A DNA stretch of 64,000 nucleotides from Streptacidiphilus rugosus AM-16 (lineage in GTDB: Bacteria; Actinomycetota; Actinomycetes; Streptomycetales; Streptomycetaceae), in contig NZ_JQMJ01000003.1 of NCBI RefSeq assembly GCF_000744655.1, positions 744,001-808,000 of the forward strand, written 5' to 3'. The position numbers and the translations under genes are program-made. Positions 51,063 through 59,445 of this stretch are shown piece by piece. Position 1 is the first letter of the stretch. Every line of letters starts with the position of its first letter. The notes under the pieces were generated by a model that was not told where the DNA came from, ran no database searches, and saw nothing but the letters and a program-made list of their open reading frames with translations.

Positions 51063-52082
51063 ATGTCCGAGCTGCGCCGCCTGCGTTACTTCCTGGCCGT
51101 CGCCGAGGAGCGGAACTTCACCCGCGCCGCCGAGCGCCTGCACATCGCGCAGCCCGCGCTGAGTCGGCAGGTGCGGGAGCTGGAGCGGGAGCTCGGCGTG
51201 GAGCTGCTGGCGCGGACCACCCACAAGGTCGAGCCCACCGAGGCCGGGCGGATGCTGCTGGAGCGCGGGCCCGCGCTGCTGGAGGCGGCGGACAGCCTGT
51301 GGCGGGGCGTGCGGGCCTTCGCCGACGGGCGGCTCGGCAGCGTCAGTCTCGGCTACGGCATGAGTGCCGGGTACGAGACCGCGCCGCAGCTATTGCTGGC
51401 GATGAGCGAGGAGGCCCCGGGGATCGAGGTCTCCGCACGGGTGATGGCCTTCGCCGACATCGTGGACTCCGTCGCCGCAGGGACGCTCGACGTCGGCATC
51501 GTGCGCTCGGCCCAGCGGGACACGCTGCCCGACGTGCAGCTGACGCTGCTGCGCCGGGAGCGGCAGGGCGTCATCATCAGCCGGGACCACCCGCTCGTCC
51601 AGGGCGGCGTCGAGAGCATCGACCCGGCCCAGCTGGACGGCCTGAAGCTGCTGCTGCACCCGCGCGCGCACAACCCCGGCCACTACGACGAGATCATGGA
51701 GATCTGCGCGAGCGCCGGCGCGCGGCCCGAGGTGCTCTACCGGGGCCTGGACTTCGACGCCTCCTACACGCCGGTCGCCTCCGGCGCGGCCGTGACCATG
51801 GTCGGCCTCTCCGGCCGGATCGGCCTGCCCAGCGGACTGATCTGGCTGCCGGTGACGCCGCCCGCGTACATCGAGGTGCATCTCGTGACCCGCGGCACCA
51901 GCCACTCGCCGGCCGTCAACCGGCTGCTGCGCGTCGCCGAGCAGACCAGCACCCGGCACCGCTGGCTGGACGGCTCACTCGACGGCGCGAGCAGCGACGG
52001 CCGGCGCGGCGGCGCGGTCGGGGTGGACGTCGGCGCGATCGACGGCGCCTACGAGGTGAGCTCGCGGCGGCCGGACGCCTGA
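51063..52082 (+). CDS. LysR-family transcriptional regulator
   Basis: A 339-residue LysR protein. The N-terminal HTH is clear: LRRLRYFLAVAEERNFTRAAERLHIAQPALSRQVRELERELGVELLAR. The effector domain (about 90-300) begins GSVSLGYGMSAGYETAPQLLLAM and continues with VGIVRSAQRDTLPDVQLTLLRRER. The C-terminal 45 residues are an Arg/Asp/Gly-rich extension beyond the usual 300 residues. The start lies 6 bases after a -10 box, so the message is probably leaderless. An identical-style box upstream of the SnoaL gene at 38 kb suggests a target. The inducer is unknown. Confidence 0.93.
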   Translation: MSELRRLRYFLAVAEERNFTRAAERLHIAQPALSRQVRELERELGVELLARTTHKVEPTEAGRMLLERGPALLEAADSLWRGVRAFADGRLGSVSLGYGMSAGYETAPQLLLAMSEEAPGIEVSARVMAFADIVDSVAAGTLDVGIVRSAQRDTLPDVQLTLLRRERQGVIISRDHPLVQGGVESIDPAQLDGLKLLLHPRAHNPGHYDEIMEICASAGARPEVLYRGLDFDASYTPVASGAAVTMVGLSGRIGLPSGLIWLPVTPPAYIEVHLVTRGTSHSPAVNRLLRVAEQTSTRHRWLDGSLDGASSDGRRGGAVGVDVGAIDGAYEVSSRRPDA

Positions 52083-52119
52083 CCCGGGCGCCCGGACCGT
52101 TCGTCGGCGGCGCGGGGCG

Positions 52120-53079
52120 TCAGCCCCGGTCGCGGGGCGTCAGGGTCAGCAGGGTCGCCTCCGGCGGGCAGGCGAAGCGGACCGGGGTGTAGCGGTTGGT
52201 GCCGCAGCCCGCGGAGACGTGCAGGTAGGCCTGCCGACCGCCTGCGGCGTGGCGGGAGAGGCCCTTGACCCGGCGGCGGTCGATGTCGCAGTTGGTCACC
52301 AGCGCCCCGTAGAAGGGGACGCACAGCTGGCCGCCGTGGGTGTGCCCGGCGAGCACCAGCGGATAGCCGTCCGCCGCGAAGGCGTCCAGGACCCGCAGGT
52401 ACGGCGCGTGCACGACGCCGAAGGAGACGTCCGCGTCGGGGGAGGGCCCGCCGGCGACCTCGTTGTAGCGGTCGCGCCGGATGTGCGGGTCGTCCAGCCC
52501 GGTCAGCTCCAGCTCCAGGCCGTTGACCTTGAGCTGCCCGCGCCGGTTGGTGAGGTTCAGCCAGCCCGCCGCGTCGAAGCCGTCGCGCAGGTCCGTCCAC
52601 GGGTTGTGGACGGCGCCGTCGATGCCCCTGCGGGCGCTGCCGTCGGCGTTGTTCATGCCGTGGTTGCCGGAGAACATCGCCGACAGGTACCGGGTCGGGC
52701 TCTTGGGCTGCGGGCCGTAGTAGTCGTTCGAGCCGAAGACGTACGCGCCGGGGAAGTCCATGAGCGGACCGAGCGCGTCCAGTGTCTGCGGCACCGCCTC
52801 CGGGTCGGAGAGGTTGTCGCCCGTGTTGATCACCAGGTCCGGACGGAGCGCCGCGAGGCCGCCCAGCCAGACCTGCTTCTTGCGCTGCCCGTTGACCATG
52901 TGGATGTCGGAGACCTGCAGCACGCGCATCGGCTTGGCCCCCGGCGGCAGCACCGGCGCCTCGACCCGCCGCAGTCGGAAGGACCGCACCTCGTACCCGG
53001 CGGCATAGCCGACACAGGCCGCGCCGACGGCGGCGGTGACTCCCAGGGCCTTCAGCGGAACGGCGTAACGGGTGCGCAT
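52120..53079 (-). CDS. Membrane-anchored metallophosphoesterase (YkuE-like)
   Basis: A 319-residue calcineurin-like phosphoesterase. One N-terminal membrane segment (ALGVTAAVGAACVGYAAGY, about 12-30) anchors it. Metal-ligand motifs are in order: RVLQVSDIHMVNGQ (D-x-H), VINTGDNLSD (GDN), GNHG after the YFGSNDYYG segment, VVHAPYL and the final LVLAGHTHGGQL (GHxH). It likely hydrolyses phosphodiesters or lipid phosphates at the membrane. The ATG at 53079 immediately precedes the anchor. It is divergent from the YqeY gene and convergent with lysR. Confidence 0.9.
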   Translation of the reverse strand: MRTRYAVPLKALGVTAAVGAACVGYAAGYEVRSFRLRRVEAPVLPPGAKPMRVLQVSDIHMVNGQRKKQVWLGGLAALRPDLVINTGDNLSDPEAVPQTLDALGPLMDFPGAYVFGSNDYYGPQPKSPTRYLSAMFSGNHGMNNADGSARRGIDGAVHNPWTDLRDGFDAAGWLNLTNRRGQLKVNGLELELTGLDDPHIRRDRYNEVAGGPSPDADVSFGVVHAPYLRVLDAFAADGYPLVLAGHTHGGQLCVPFYGALVTNCDIDRRRVKGLSRHAAGGRQAYLHVSAGCGTNRYTPVRFACPPEATLLTLTPRDRG

Positions 53080-53220
53080 CCGTACATGGTGGCAGACGCC
53101 CGGACGGACGCGTACGGCGAGGTCGGCGGGGGCGGCCCCGAGGCGACGGGAGAGGGGACAGGAGGGGACGGCGCGGTTATTCGGGGCGGAGGGGAGCCGG
53201 GAGGTGACAGACTGGGCGGC

Positions 53221-53688
53221 ATGACCAGCAAGCTCAAGCAGCAGCTCCAGGAGGACCTCACCGCCGCGATCCGCGCCCGTGACGAGCTCCGTTCCGGCAC
53301 GATCCGGCTGACCCTCACCGCCATCACCAAGGAGGAGGTGGCCGGCACCTCCGCGCGCGAGCTCAGCGACGCCGAGGTGCTCCAGGTGATCACCCGTGAG
53401 GCGAAGAAGCGCAGGGAGGCCGCCGAGGCCTTCGAGCAGGGCGGCCGTGCCGAGTCGGCCCAGCGCGAGCGGGCGGAGGGCGAACTGCTGGCGGAGTACC
53501 TGCCGAAGCAGCTCACCGACGAGGAGCTCACTGCGATCGTCGCGGACGCCGTCGCCGAGGCCAAGGCCTCCGGCGCGGAGGGCCCGCGGGCGATGGGCGC
53601 GGTCATGAAGATCGTCAACCCCAAGGTCTCCGGCCTGGCCGAGGGCGGCCGCGTCGCGGCCCTCGTCAAGCAGGCCCTGGCCGGCTGA
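53221..53688 (+). CDS. GatB/YqeY-domain protein
   Basis: A 155-residue YqeY protein. It has the defining N-terminal helices (LKQQLQEDLTAAIRARDELRSGTIRLTLTAITKEEV), the middle VLQVITREAKKRREAAEAFEQGGRAESAQRERAEGELLAEYLPKQLTDEEL and the C-terminal GAVMKIVNPKVSGLAEGGRVAALVKQAL. The fold resembles the tRNA-binding tail of GatB; the function is probably linked to tRNA-dependent amidation but is not established. It lies between the divergent phosphoesterase and the convergent PBP, ending in a very strong terminator. Confidence 0.93.
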   Translation: MTSKLKQQLQEDLTAAIRARDELRSGTIRLTLTAITKEEVAGTSARELSDAEVLQVITREAKKRREAAEAFEQGGRAESAQRERAEGELLAEYLPKQLTDEELTAIVADAVAEAKASGAEGPRAMGAVMKIVNPKVSGLAEGGRVAALVKQALAG

Positions 53689-53736
53689 CGCCGGCTCACC
53701 TCTCCACTTCCGACCTGACGCCCCCAGGGCGCCGGA

Positions 53737-53776
53737 CACGACGAAGGCCCGGCCGATCGGCCGGGCCTTCGTCGTG
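53737..53776. terminator. 40-bp perfect palindrome terminator
   Basis: CACGACGAAGGCCCGGCCGA followed by its exact complement (20-bp arms, no separate loop) at 53737-53776, between the convergent YqeY and PBP genes. It is symmetric, so it can act on both messages. Confidence 0.9.
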
Positions 53777-53806
53777 CGCGTGGACGGTGGGGGCGGTGCG
53801 GCGGGG

Positions 53807-56071
53807 TCAGTGGCCGCCGGCGCCGCCGTTGCCCTTGCCGCCGCCGGCGACGCCGACCCAGCCGGTGCCGCCGAAGACCGTGCCGTTCGTGCCTCCCGGC
53901 TGGCCGCCGTTCTGACCGCCGGCCTGGCCGGCCGTCTGGCCGCCGTTCTGACCGGGCTTGCCCTTCTTCGCCTTGTCGCTGGAGGGCGCCTTCGGCAGCG
54001 ACACGGTGTTGAAGTAGCCGAAGGGGACCCCGGAGAGCGCGTCACCCATGGCGTCGTGCCAGATCGGGCCGGCGACGGTGGAGCCGAAGGCGGGCGAGAT
54101 GATGCGACCGCCGATCGGCTGCTCCGACAGCGAGGTCTGGTTGGCGGTGTCGCTGACCACGACGGCGCCGGAGATCTCCGGGGTGAACCCGACGAACCAC
54201 ACCTGCTTGTGCTCGTTGGTGGTACCCGTCTTGCCCGCGCTCGGGCGGTTGTCGGAGAAGCCGTCCTGGGCGCCGGTGCCGTCCTCGACCACGCCCTTGA
54301 GCATCGTGGTCACCGAGTCGGCGGTGCTCTGCTGCATCACCTGCTGGCAGTTGGCCTGCGGCACGGCAAGCGTCTTGTGGTCGGCCGTGGAGACCGAGGC
54401 GATCGCGGTCGGCGTGCAGTACAGGCCTCGCGCGGCGAAGGTCGCGTAGACGTTCGCCATCTCCAGCGGTGTGAGGCTGTTGGTGCCGAGGGTCAGCGAC
54501 TGGACCTGGGCGATCGGCAGCAGGTTCCCGTCCTTGCCGTAGGTCGCCTGGGTGGTGATGCCGAGCTTGTTCATCATGTGCACGACGTTGCAGAGCCCGG
54601 CGTCCCGCTCCAGCGGCACGAAGTAGGTGTTCACCGACTTCTTCATGGCGTCGACCATGTTGAACGGACCCTTCAGGTCCGTGGAGTCGTTGGTGTCCGG
54701 CGGGTTGTCGGACGCGAGCAGCGTGTTGCCGTTGCAGTCCGTCATCTCCGGGTACGGCTCGGAGTACGGGGACGGGTAGACCTTGTCCATGCCGATGCCC
54801 TGCTCCATCGCCGCCGCGGCGGTGATCGGCTTGAACGTCGAACCGGTCGGGAAACCGCCGCCGCCGCCCATGGTGCGGTCGACGTTGTAGTTCAGCGTGG
54901 TGATCGCGTTGCTCGTGCCGACGCCGTACGGGCGGCTCTGGCCCATGGCCAGGATCTGGCCGGTGCCGGGCTGGACCATGGTCATGGCCGTCGCGGCCCG
55001 CTCGTCCGCGTGGACGTGCGAGGTCACCGAGTCGTAGACGGCCTTCTGGGCCTTCGGGTCGAGCGTGGTGTGGATCTGCAGACCGCCCTTGTCCCAGAGC
55101 GCCTGCCGGTCCACGGTCGTCTTACCGAAGGCCGGGTCCTTGAGGATGATGTGCTCGACGTAGTCGCAGAAGAAGGCCTCGCCGTACTGCTTGGCGGTGA
55201 TGCAGCCCTCCTGCGCCTTGTGCGGCTTCAGCCCGAGCGGCAGCGCCTGCGCGGCCTTGGACTGCGCGGCCGTGATGCTGCCGTACTCCGCCATCTTCTC
55301 CAGCACGACGTTCCGTCGCTTGAGCGCGACGTCCGGGTACAGGATCGGGTCGTAGTAGGTCGGCGACTGCACCATGCCGGCGAGCACCGCGGCCTGCTGC
55401 ACCTTCAACTGGCCGGCGTGCACGCCGAAGTAGCGCTCGCTGGCAGCTTCGATGCCGTAGGCCTGCTCGCCGAAGAAGGTGATGTTGAGGTAGTTGGTGA
55501 GGATCTGGTCCTTGGTCAGGGTCTCCTCGACCTTGATCGCGTACTTCAGCTCCTGGATCTTGCGGCCGATGGTCTGCCGCTGCGCCTCCAGCACCTTGGC
55601 CTGGTCGTTGCCGGCCTCTTCGACGAAGACGTTCTTCACGTACTGCTGGGTCAGCGTCGAACCACCCTGGACCGAGCCGCCGCTGCTGTTCTGGGTCAGC
55701 GCGCGCAGGGTGCCCTTCAGGTCGATGGCGCCGTGCTGGTAGAAGCGGTTGTCCTCGATGTCGACCAGCGCCTGGCGCATCACCGGGGCGATCTGGCTCT
55801 CCGGGACGACGGTGCGGTCGCGCGAGTAGACCTTGGCGATGACGTTGTTGTCACGGTCGTAGATGTACGACGCCTGCGACAGTGGCGGGGCGGTGAACGC
55901 GTCCGGGATGTTGTTGAAGTCGTTGACGGCGGACTTCGCGCCCAGGCCGAGTGCACCGACGGCAGGCAGGGCCAGACCGGCGACCAGGCCGCCGGCCAGC
56001 ACGCTCGCACCCAGCAGTCGGGCTCCTAGCGAGATCTGCTGCATGGGGGACACGTTGCGCTTCGCTGCCAT
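53807..56071 (-). CDS. Class A penicillin-binding protein (bifunctional transglycosylase/transpeptidase)
   Basis: A 754-residue peptidoglycan synthase. One membrane helix lies at about 15-45. The GT51 domain has the catalytic Glu in VDIEDNRFYQHGAID (about 105), with SSGGSVQGGSTLTQQYVKNVF and EILNYLNITFFG-type NYLNITFFGEQAYGIEAA. The transpeptidase motifs are PTGSTFKP (Ser near 410), SVNTYF (near 478) and SAGKTGTTN (KTG near 612). The last 70 residues are a Gly/Gln/Asn-rich tail. The family polymerises glycan and cross-links it. In S. coelicolor a PBP gene sits beside wblA in the same way (SCO3580), as I recall. Confidence 0.95.
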   Translation of the reverse strand: MAAKRNVSPMQQISLGARLLGASVLAGGLVAGLALPAVGALGLGAKSAVNDFNNIPDAFTAPPLSQASYIYDRDNNVIAKVYSRDRTVVPESQIAPVMRQALVDIEDNRFYQHGAIDLKGTLRALTQNSSGGSVQGGSTLTQQYVKNVFVEEAGNDQAKVLEAQRQTIGRKIQELKYAIKVEETLTKDQILTNYLNITFFGEQAYGIEAASERYFGVHAGQLKVQQAAVLAGMVQSPTYYDPILYPDVALKRRNVVLEKMAEYGSITAAQSKAAQALPLGLKPHKAQEGCITAKQYGEAFFCDYVEHIILKDPAFGKTTVDRQALWDKGGLQIHTTLDPKAQKAVYDSVTSHVHADERAATAMTMVQPGTGQILAMGQSRPYGVGTSNAITTLNYNVDRTMGGGGGFPTGSTFKPITAAAAMEQGIGMDKVYPSPYSEPYPEMTDCNGNTLLASDNPPDTNDSTDLKGPFNMVDAMKKSVNTYFVPLERDAGLCNVVHMMNKLGITTQATYGKDGNLLPIAQVQSLTLGTNSLTPLEMANVYATFAARGLYCTPTAIASVSTADHKTLAVPQANCQQVMQQSTADSVTTMLKGVVEDGTGAQDGFSDNRPSAGKTGTTNEHKQVWFVGFTPEISGAVVVSDTANQTSLSEQPIGGRIISPAFGSTVAGPIWHDAMGDALSGVPFGYFNTVSLPKAPSSDKAKKGKPGQNGGQTAGQAGGQNGGQPGGTNGTVFGGTGWVGVAGGGKGNGGAGGH

Positions 56072-56471
56072 GGCAGAACCTTACGCGGCGTTCCTCGGAC
56101 AGGCGGCCAGGTGTTCGCCTACTCTTGTCACAAGCGTGCGACAAGTTGCTGTGCGCCCGTTCGATTCACTCTTGTGGGTGATGAGAGATGACCGAATCGT
56201 GGGTATATGGGTGGCATATGCCAGCCGTATGGCCCCGAGTGGCCGCACGGAACGGAGGGAGTGGGTCCCCGAAGCCCGCTCCGTGCCCGCTCACCTGCGC
56301 TCACTCCAACGGGTGATCTCCTGAGCACGCATAGTCCAAATGGGCCATAAGGATTGGGCCCCGGGGGGGCTGTTGCAACGCCCACTTCTTCCGTAACGTC
56401 CTCAACTGGCAACGGCATATTCGCCGTTACCGCCGTGGGGGAGCCTCGATTCGGGAGAGGACGGCGCCAGC
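56072..56471. promoter_or_regulatory. Divergent control region of the PBP gene and wblA
   Basis: The 400-bp gap contains several palindromes. Near the PBP start are CTTGTCACAAG (56124-56134) and TGGCATATGCCA (56212-56223). Near wblA, AACGGC-ATATTC-GCCGTT (56411-56428) is nested within outer arms GTAACG (56393-56398) and CGTTAC (56425-56430), 44-79 bp before the wblA start. They are likely operator sites of developmental regulators; I cannot assign the proteins. No gene is visible in the gap. Confidence 0.5.
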
Positions 56472-56792
56472 ATGAGCTGGGTTGAGGACTGGAGTGCGCA
56501 GGCCGCCTGCCGCACCAGCGATCCGGACGAACTGTTCGTCCAGGGGGCGGCACAGAACCGCGCGAAGGCGGTGTGCACGGGATGCCCGGTGCGCACGGAG
56601 TGCCTGGCCGATGCGTTGGACAATCGCGTCGAGTTCGGCGTGTGGGGGGGTATGACCGAGCGCGAGCGCAGAGCGCTGCTGCGGCGGAGGCCCACGGTGG
56701 TCTCCTGGCGGCGACTGCTCGAGACGGCGCGCACGGAGTACGAGCAGAGCTACGCCGTCTGCGACGCGGTCGACTTCGCCGAAGCAGGCTGA
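56472..56792 (+). CDS. wblA: WhiB-like iron-sulfur regulator WblA
   Basis: A 106-residue Wbl protein. The four [4Fe-4S] cysteines are C13, C35, C38 and C44 (AACRTSDPDELFVQG, AVCTGCPVRTEC), followed by the turn EFGVWGGMTERERRALLRRRP and the basic C-terminus. Nearly every residue to position 90 matches the S. coelicolor WblA (SCO3579) sequence as I recall it. WblA binds RNA polymerase sigma and is a global switch: needed for sporulation of aerial hyphae and a repressor of antibiotic production. The ATG follows a GGAGAGGACGG region. It lies between the divergent PBP and the convergent ArsA-like operon. Confidence 0.95.
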   Translation: MSWVEDWSAQAACRTSDPDELFVQGAAQNRAKAVCTGCPVRTECLADALDNRVEFGVWGGMTERERRALLRRRPTVVSWRRLLETARTEYEQSYAVCDAVDFAEAG

Positions 56793-56856
56793 GCCTTCCG
56801 GCACGCGAGTGCCGTCGGGGCGCGAGGCTCTGGTGACATGCGGCTCCGCCGAGTGG

Positions 56857-56944
56857 GCGCGAGAAACCACCGGCATGCGGATGGCCCTGCACGTTCGGTG
56901 ACTCACCACGCAGGGTGGCTTGTCGCGCAGTTCCTCGCGCCCCC
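56857..56944. repeat. Intergenic repeat, copy A (about 88 bp)
   Basis: This element resembles 61677-61764 at the other end of the conserved block. Shared parts are CGGATGGCCCTGCRCGTT, then a 19-base unrelated spacer of equal length, then GTGGCTTGTCGCGC followed by RGTTCCYCGCGCCCC. The 5' flank (GCGCGAG, then CAACC/AAACC) is also similar. It sits between the convergent wblA and ArsA-like genes. Confidence 0.7.
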
Positions 56945-56958
56945 GGGCAGAGCGCAGC

Positions 56959-58161
56959 TCACTCGCCGGTGAGAAGTGAGCCGACTTCGCGAAGGCCGTC
57001 GAGGTCGTGGACGTCGCCGGCCAGGGCGGAGACCTCGGCCACGCGGACGTCCGGGTAGACGGACACGAAGCGGTCCCGCATGCGGCGCTCGCGGGTGATC
57101 ACCTGCATGCGCTCCGCATGGAGCCGCAGCAGGCCGGCGGCCAGCTGTTCGCCGTCGCCCGGAGGGCCGTCGTCGAGGGCCTCGGCCGCCGCGCGGGCGC
57201 GGTCCGCGCTGAGCTGGGGCGCGCCCGTGTGGTGGACCCGGTTGAGGACGAGGCCGGCCAGCGGCATCCGGTCGGCCTCCAGACGGTCGACGAAGTACGC
57301 CGCCTCCCGCAGTGCGTCCCGCTCCGGCGCGGCGACGACCAGGAACGCCGTGCCCTTCGCCTGCAGCAGCGCGTACGTCCGGTCCGCGCGCTCGCGGAAG
57401 CCGCCGAACATGGAGTCCATCGCCGCGACGAAGGTCGAGACGTCCTGCAGCACGTTCGCGCCCAGCACCTTGCTGAGCACGCCGGTGAACATCGTCATGC
57501 CGACGTTCAGCATCTTCATCGCGCTGCGCCCGCCCACCTTCGCCGGAGCGGTCAGCACCTTGATCAGCCGGCCGTCCAGGAAGGAGCCGAGCCGGTTCGG
57601 CGCGTCCAGGAAGTCCAGCGCGGAGCGGCTCGGCGGGGTGTCCACGACGATCAGGTCCCACTCGCCGGTGGCGTGCAGCTGCCCCAGCTTCTCCATCGCC
57701 ATGTACTCCTGCGTGCCGGCGAAGCCGGAGGAGAGCGACTGGTAGAAGGGGTTCTCCATGATCTGCCGGGCCCGCTCGGGGTCGGCGTGGGCGAGCACGA
57801 CCTCGTCGAAGGTCCGCTTCATGTCCAGCATCATGGCCTGCAGTTCGCCCGAGCCGCCGACCCCCTTGACCACCCTGGGGGTGTTGTCCAGCTCGGTCAG
57901 GCCCATCGACTGGGCCAGCCGTCGCGCCGGGTCGATGGTCAGCACGACGACCTTGCGACCGCGCTCCGCCGCCCGCAGGCCCAGCGCCGCCGCGGTGGTC
58001 GTCTTGCCGACGCCGCCGGAGCCGCAGCAGACGATGATGCGGGTGCCGCGGTCGTCCAGCAGCGCGTCCACGTCGAGCCGACGCGACGTCAGCGCGTCGG
58101 CCCCGTGCCCGTTCCCGTGGTTGCCGCCCTGTCCGTGGCCGTTCCCCTGACCGCCGCTCAC
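56959..58161 (-). CDS. ArsA-like (GET3/Oxyanion-translocating) ATPase, second of pair
   Basis: A 400-residue P-loop ATPase of the ArsA/Get3 group. The Gly/His-rich first 20 residues are followed by the P-loop IIVCCGSGGVGKTTTAAALGLRAAE (about 42-66), switch I-like LTIDPARRLAQSMGL, and Walker B WDLIVVDTPPSRSALDFLDAP. It lacks the C-terminal second P-loop of ArsA, so a homodimer or a heterodimer with its neighbour is expected. The GTG overlaps the stop of the upstream ArsA-like gene. The pair is conserved beside wblA in streptomycetes; their client is unknown and arsenite export is unlikely. Confidence 0.9.
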   Translation of the reverse strand: MSGGQGNGHGQGGNHGNGHGADALTSRRLDVDALLDDRGTRIIVCCGSGGVGKTTTAAALGLRAAERGRKVVVLTIDPARRLAQSMGLTELDNTPRVVKGVGGSGELQAMMLDMKRTFDEVVLAHADPERARQIMENPFYQSLSSGFAGTQEYMAMEKLGQLHATGEWDLIVVDTPPSRSALDFLDAPNRLGSFLDGRLIKVLTAPAKVGGRSAMKMLNVGMTMFTGVLSKVLGANVLQDVSTFVAAMDSMFGGFRERADRTYALLQAKGTAFLVVAAPERDALREAAYFVDRLEADRMPLAGLVLNRVHHTGAPQLSADRARAAAEALDDGPPGDGEQLAAGLLRLHAERMQVITRERRMRDRFVSVYPDVRVAEVSALAGDVHDLDGLREVGSLLTGE

Positions 58162-59189
58162 GCCGCCCCCTGGTTCCGCAGTTCCGCCGCCAGACGGTAG
58201 AGGCCGCCGAGGTCCACCCCGCCCGCCAGCTGCGGCAGTTCGTAGGTGGGCAGCTTCAATCCCTGGATGTCCACCCGCTGTTCCCGCTCCAGTTCCACCC
58301 GTGCGGCGTGCTCGCGGCCCTGCGCCAGCAGCGGGCCGACCAGCTTGCGCACCGCGGGGCCGGGGCCGCTCGCGCTGCTGGACCGGCGTCCGCCCAGCCC
58401 GGCCTCGGTCAGCGCCAGGGCCAGCTCCTCCTCGTGCTCGCCCTCGGCCGCCAGCACGGCGGCCGCGTCCAGCACCGGCGGCCGGACCATGTTCACGAAG
58501 ACCCCGCCCACCGGCAGCTTCGCCGCCTGGAGGTCAGCTATCCCGTCCACGGTCTCCTGGACCGGCATCTCCTCCAGCAGGGTGACCATGTGGACGGCCG
58601 TCTCGGGGGACTGGATCACCCGCATGACCGCCTGCGACTGGGTGTAGATCGGCCCCATCCTGGCCAGCCCGGCGACCTCGGTGTTGATGTTGAGGAAGCG
58701 GGTGACCCGGCCGGTCGGCGGCGCGTCCATCACCACCGCGTCGTACACGCGTCGCCCGTCCGGGCGACGCCGCCGCACCGCCTCGCAGGCCTTGCCGGTC
58801 AGCAGTACGTCCCGGAGCCCGGGCGCGATCGTCGTCGCGAAGTCGATGAAGCCGAGCTTGCGCAGGGCCTTCCCGGCGCGCCCGAGCTTGTAGAACATCT
58901 CCAGGTACTCCAGCAGCGCCTGCTCGATGTCGATCGCCAGCGCGTACACCTCGCCGTGGCCCCGGCCGCCGGCGACCTTGCGCTCCTCGTAGGGCAGCGC
59001 CGCGATCCCGAACAGCTCGGCGATGCCCTGGCGCTCCTCGACCTCGACCAGCAGCGTCCGGCGGCCCTCCTTGGCCAACGCCAGGGCGAGCGCGGCGGCG
59101 ACCGTCGTCTTGCCGGTGCCGCCCTTGCCGCTGACGACGTGAAGGCGGACGCCCTCCCAGTCCGGTCCTGCGGGTGGGGCTGCGGGCAT
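58158..59189 (-). CDS. ArsA-like ATPase, first of pair
   Basis: A 343-residue P-loop ATPase. HVVSGKGGTGKTTVAAALALALAKEG (about 17-42) is the deviant Walker A with signature Lys; LLVEVEERQGIAELFG follows; VMDAPPTGRVTRFLN is the switch/Walker B segment. VFVNMVRPP near 245 marks the core end. GGGAGG lies 8 bases before the ATG. It is coupled to the second ATPase by a GTGA overlap and is divergent from the DUF4177 gene. The two proteins probably function together; the pair flanks wblA on one side and RidA/NUDIX on the other, an arrangement kept in Streptomyces. Confidence 0.9.
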   Translation of the reverse strand: MPAAPPAGPDWEGVRLHVVSGKGGTGKTTVAAALALALAKEGRRTLLVEVEERQGIAELFGIAALPYEERKVAGGRGHGEVYALAIDIEQALLEYLEMFYKLGRAGKALRKLGFIDFATTIAPGLRDVLLTGKACEAVRRRRPDGRRVYDAVVMDAPPTGRVTRFLNINTEVAGLARMGPIYTQSQAVMRVIQSPETAVHMVTLLEEMPVQETVDGIADLQAAKLPVGGVFVNMVRPPVLDAAAVLAAEGEHEEELALALTEAGLGGRRSSSASGPGPAVRKLVGPLLAQGREHAARVELEREQRVDIQGLKLPTYELPQLAGGVDLGGLYRLAAELRNQGAA

Positions 59190-59284
59190 GCGGCGTGCCT
59201 CCCTGCACTGTCGGTCCTCGTCCGGTCCTCGTCCTGCCGAGCGTAACCGGTAGCCGTGCGGCGGACGGGCTAGAGTCCAGTGTC

Positions 59285-59440
59285 ATGACCAAGTGGGAAT
59301 ACGTGACGGTGCCGCTGCTGGTGCACGCGACCAAGCAGATCCTCGACACCTGGGGCGAGGACGGCTGGGAGCTCGTCCAGGTCGTGCCCGGGCCGAACAA
59401 CCCGGAGCAGCTGGTGGCGTACCTGAAGCGGGAGAAGTAA
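59285..59440 (+). CDS. DUF4177-family small protein
   Basis: A 51-residue protein, MTKWEYVTVPLLVHATK then GEDGWELVQVVPGPNNPEQLVAYLKRE. It is a full-length DUF4177 domain, a small beta-alpha-beta fold of unknown function found widely in actinobacteria. It is only 5 bp from the RidA start, hence co-transcribed. The position directly before ridA matches the S. coelicolor order. Confidence 0.9.
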   Translation: MTKWEYVTVPLLVHATKQILDTWGEDGWELVQVVPGPNNPEQLVAYLKREK

Positions 59441-59445
59441 GAGCG

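Noticed and set aside
53448-53460. TGCCGAGTCGGCC, a near match to the LysR box
   Set aside because: It lies within the YqeY coding sequence (Ala-Glu-Ser-Ala codons) and breaks the palindrome at one end, so it is probably chance; it does show that the motif can arise in GC-rich coding DNA.
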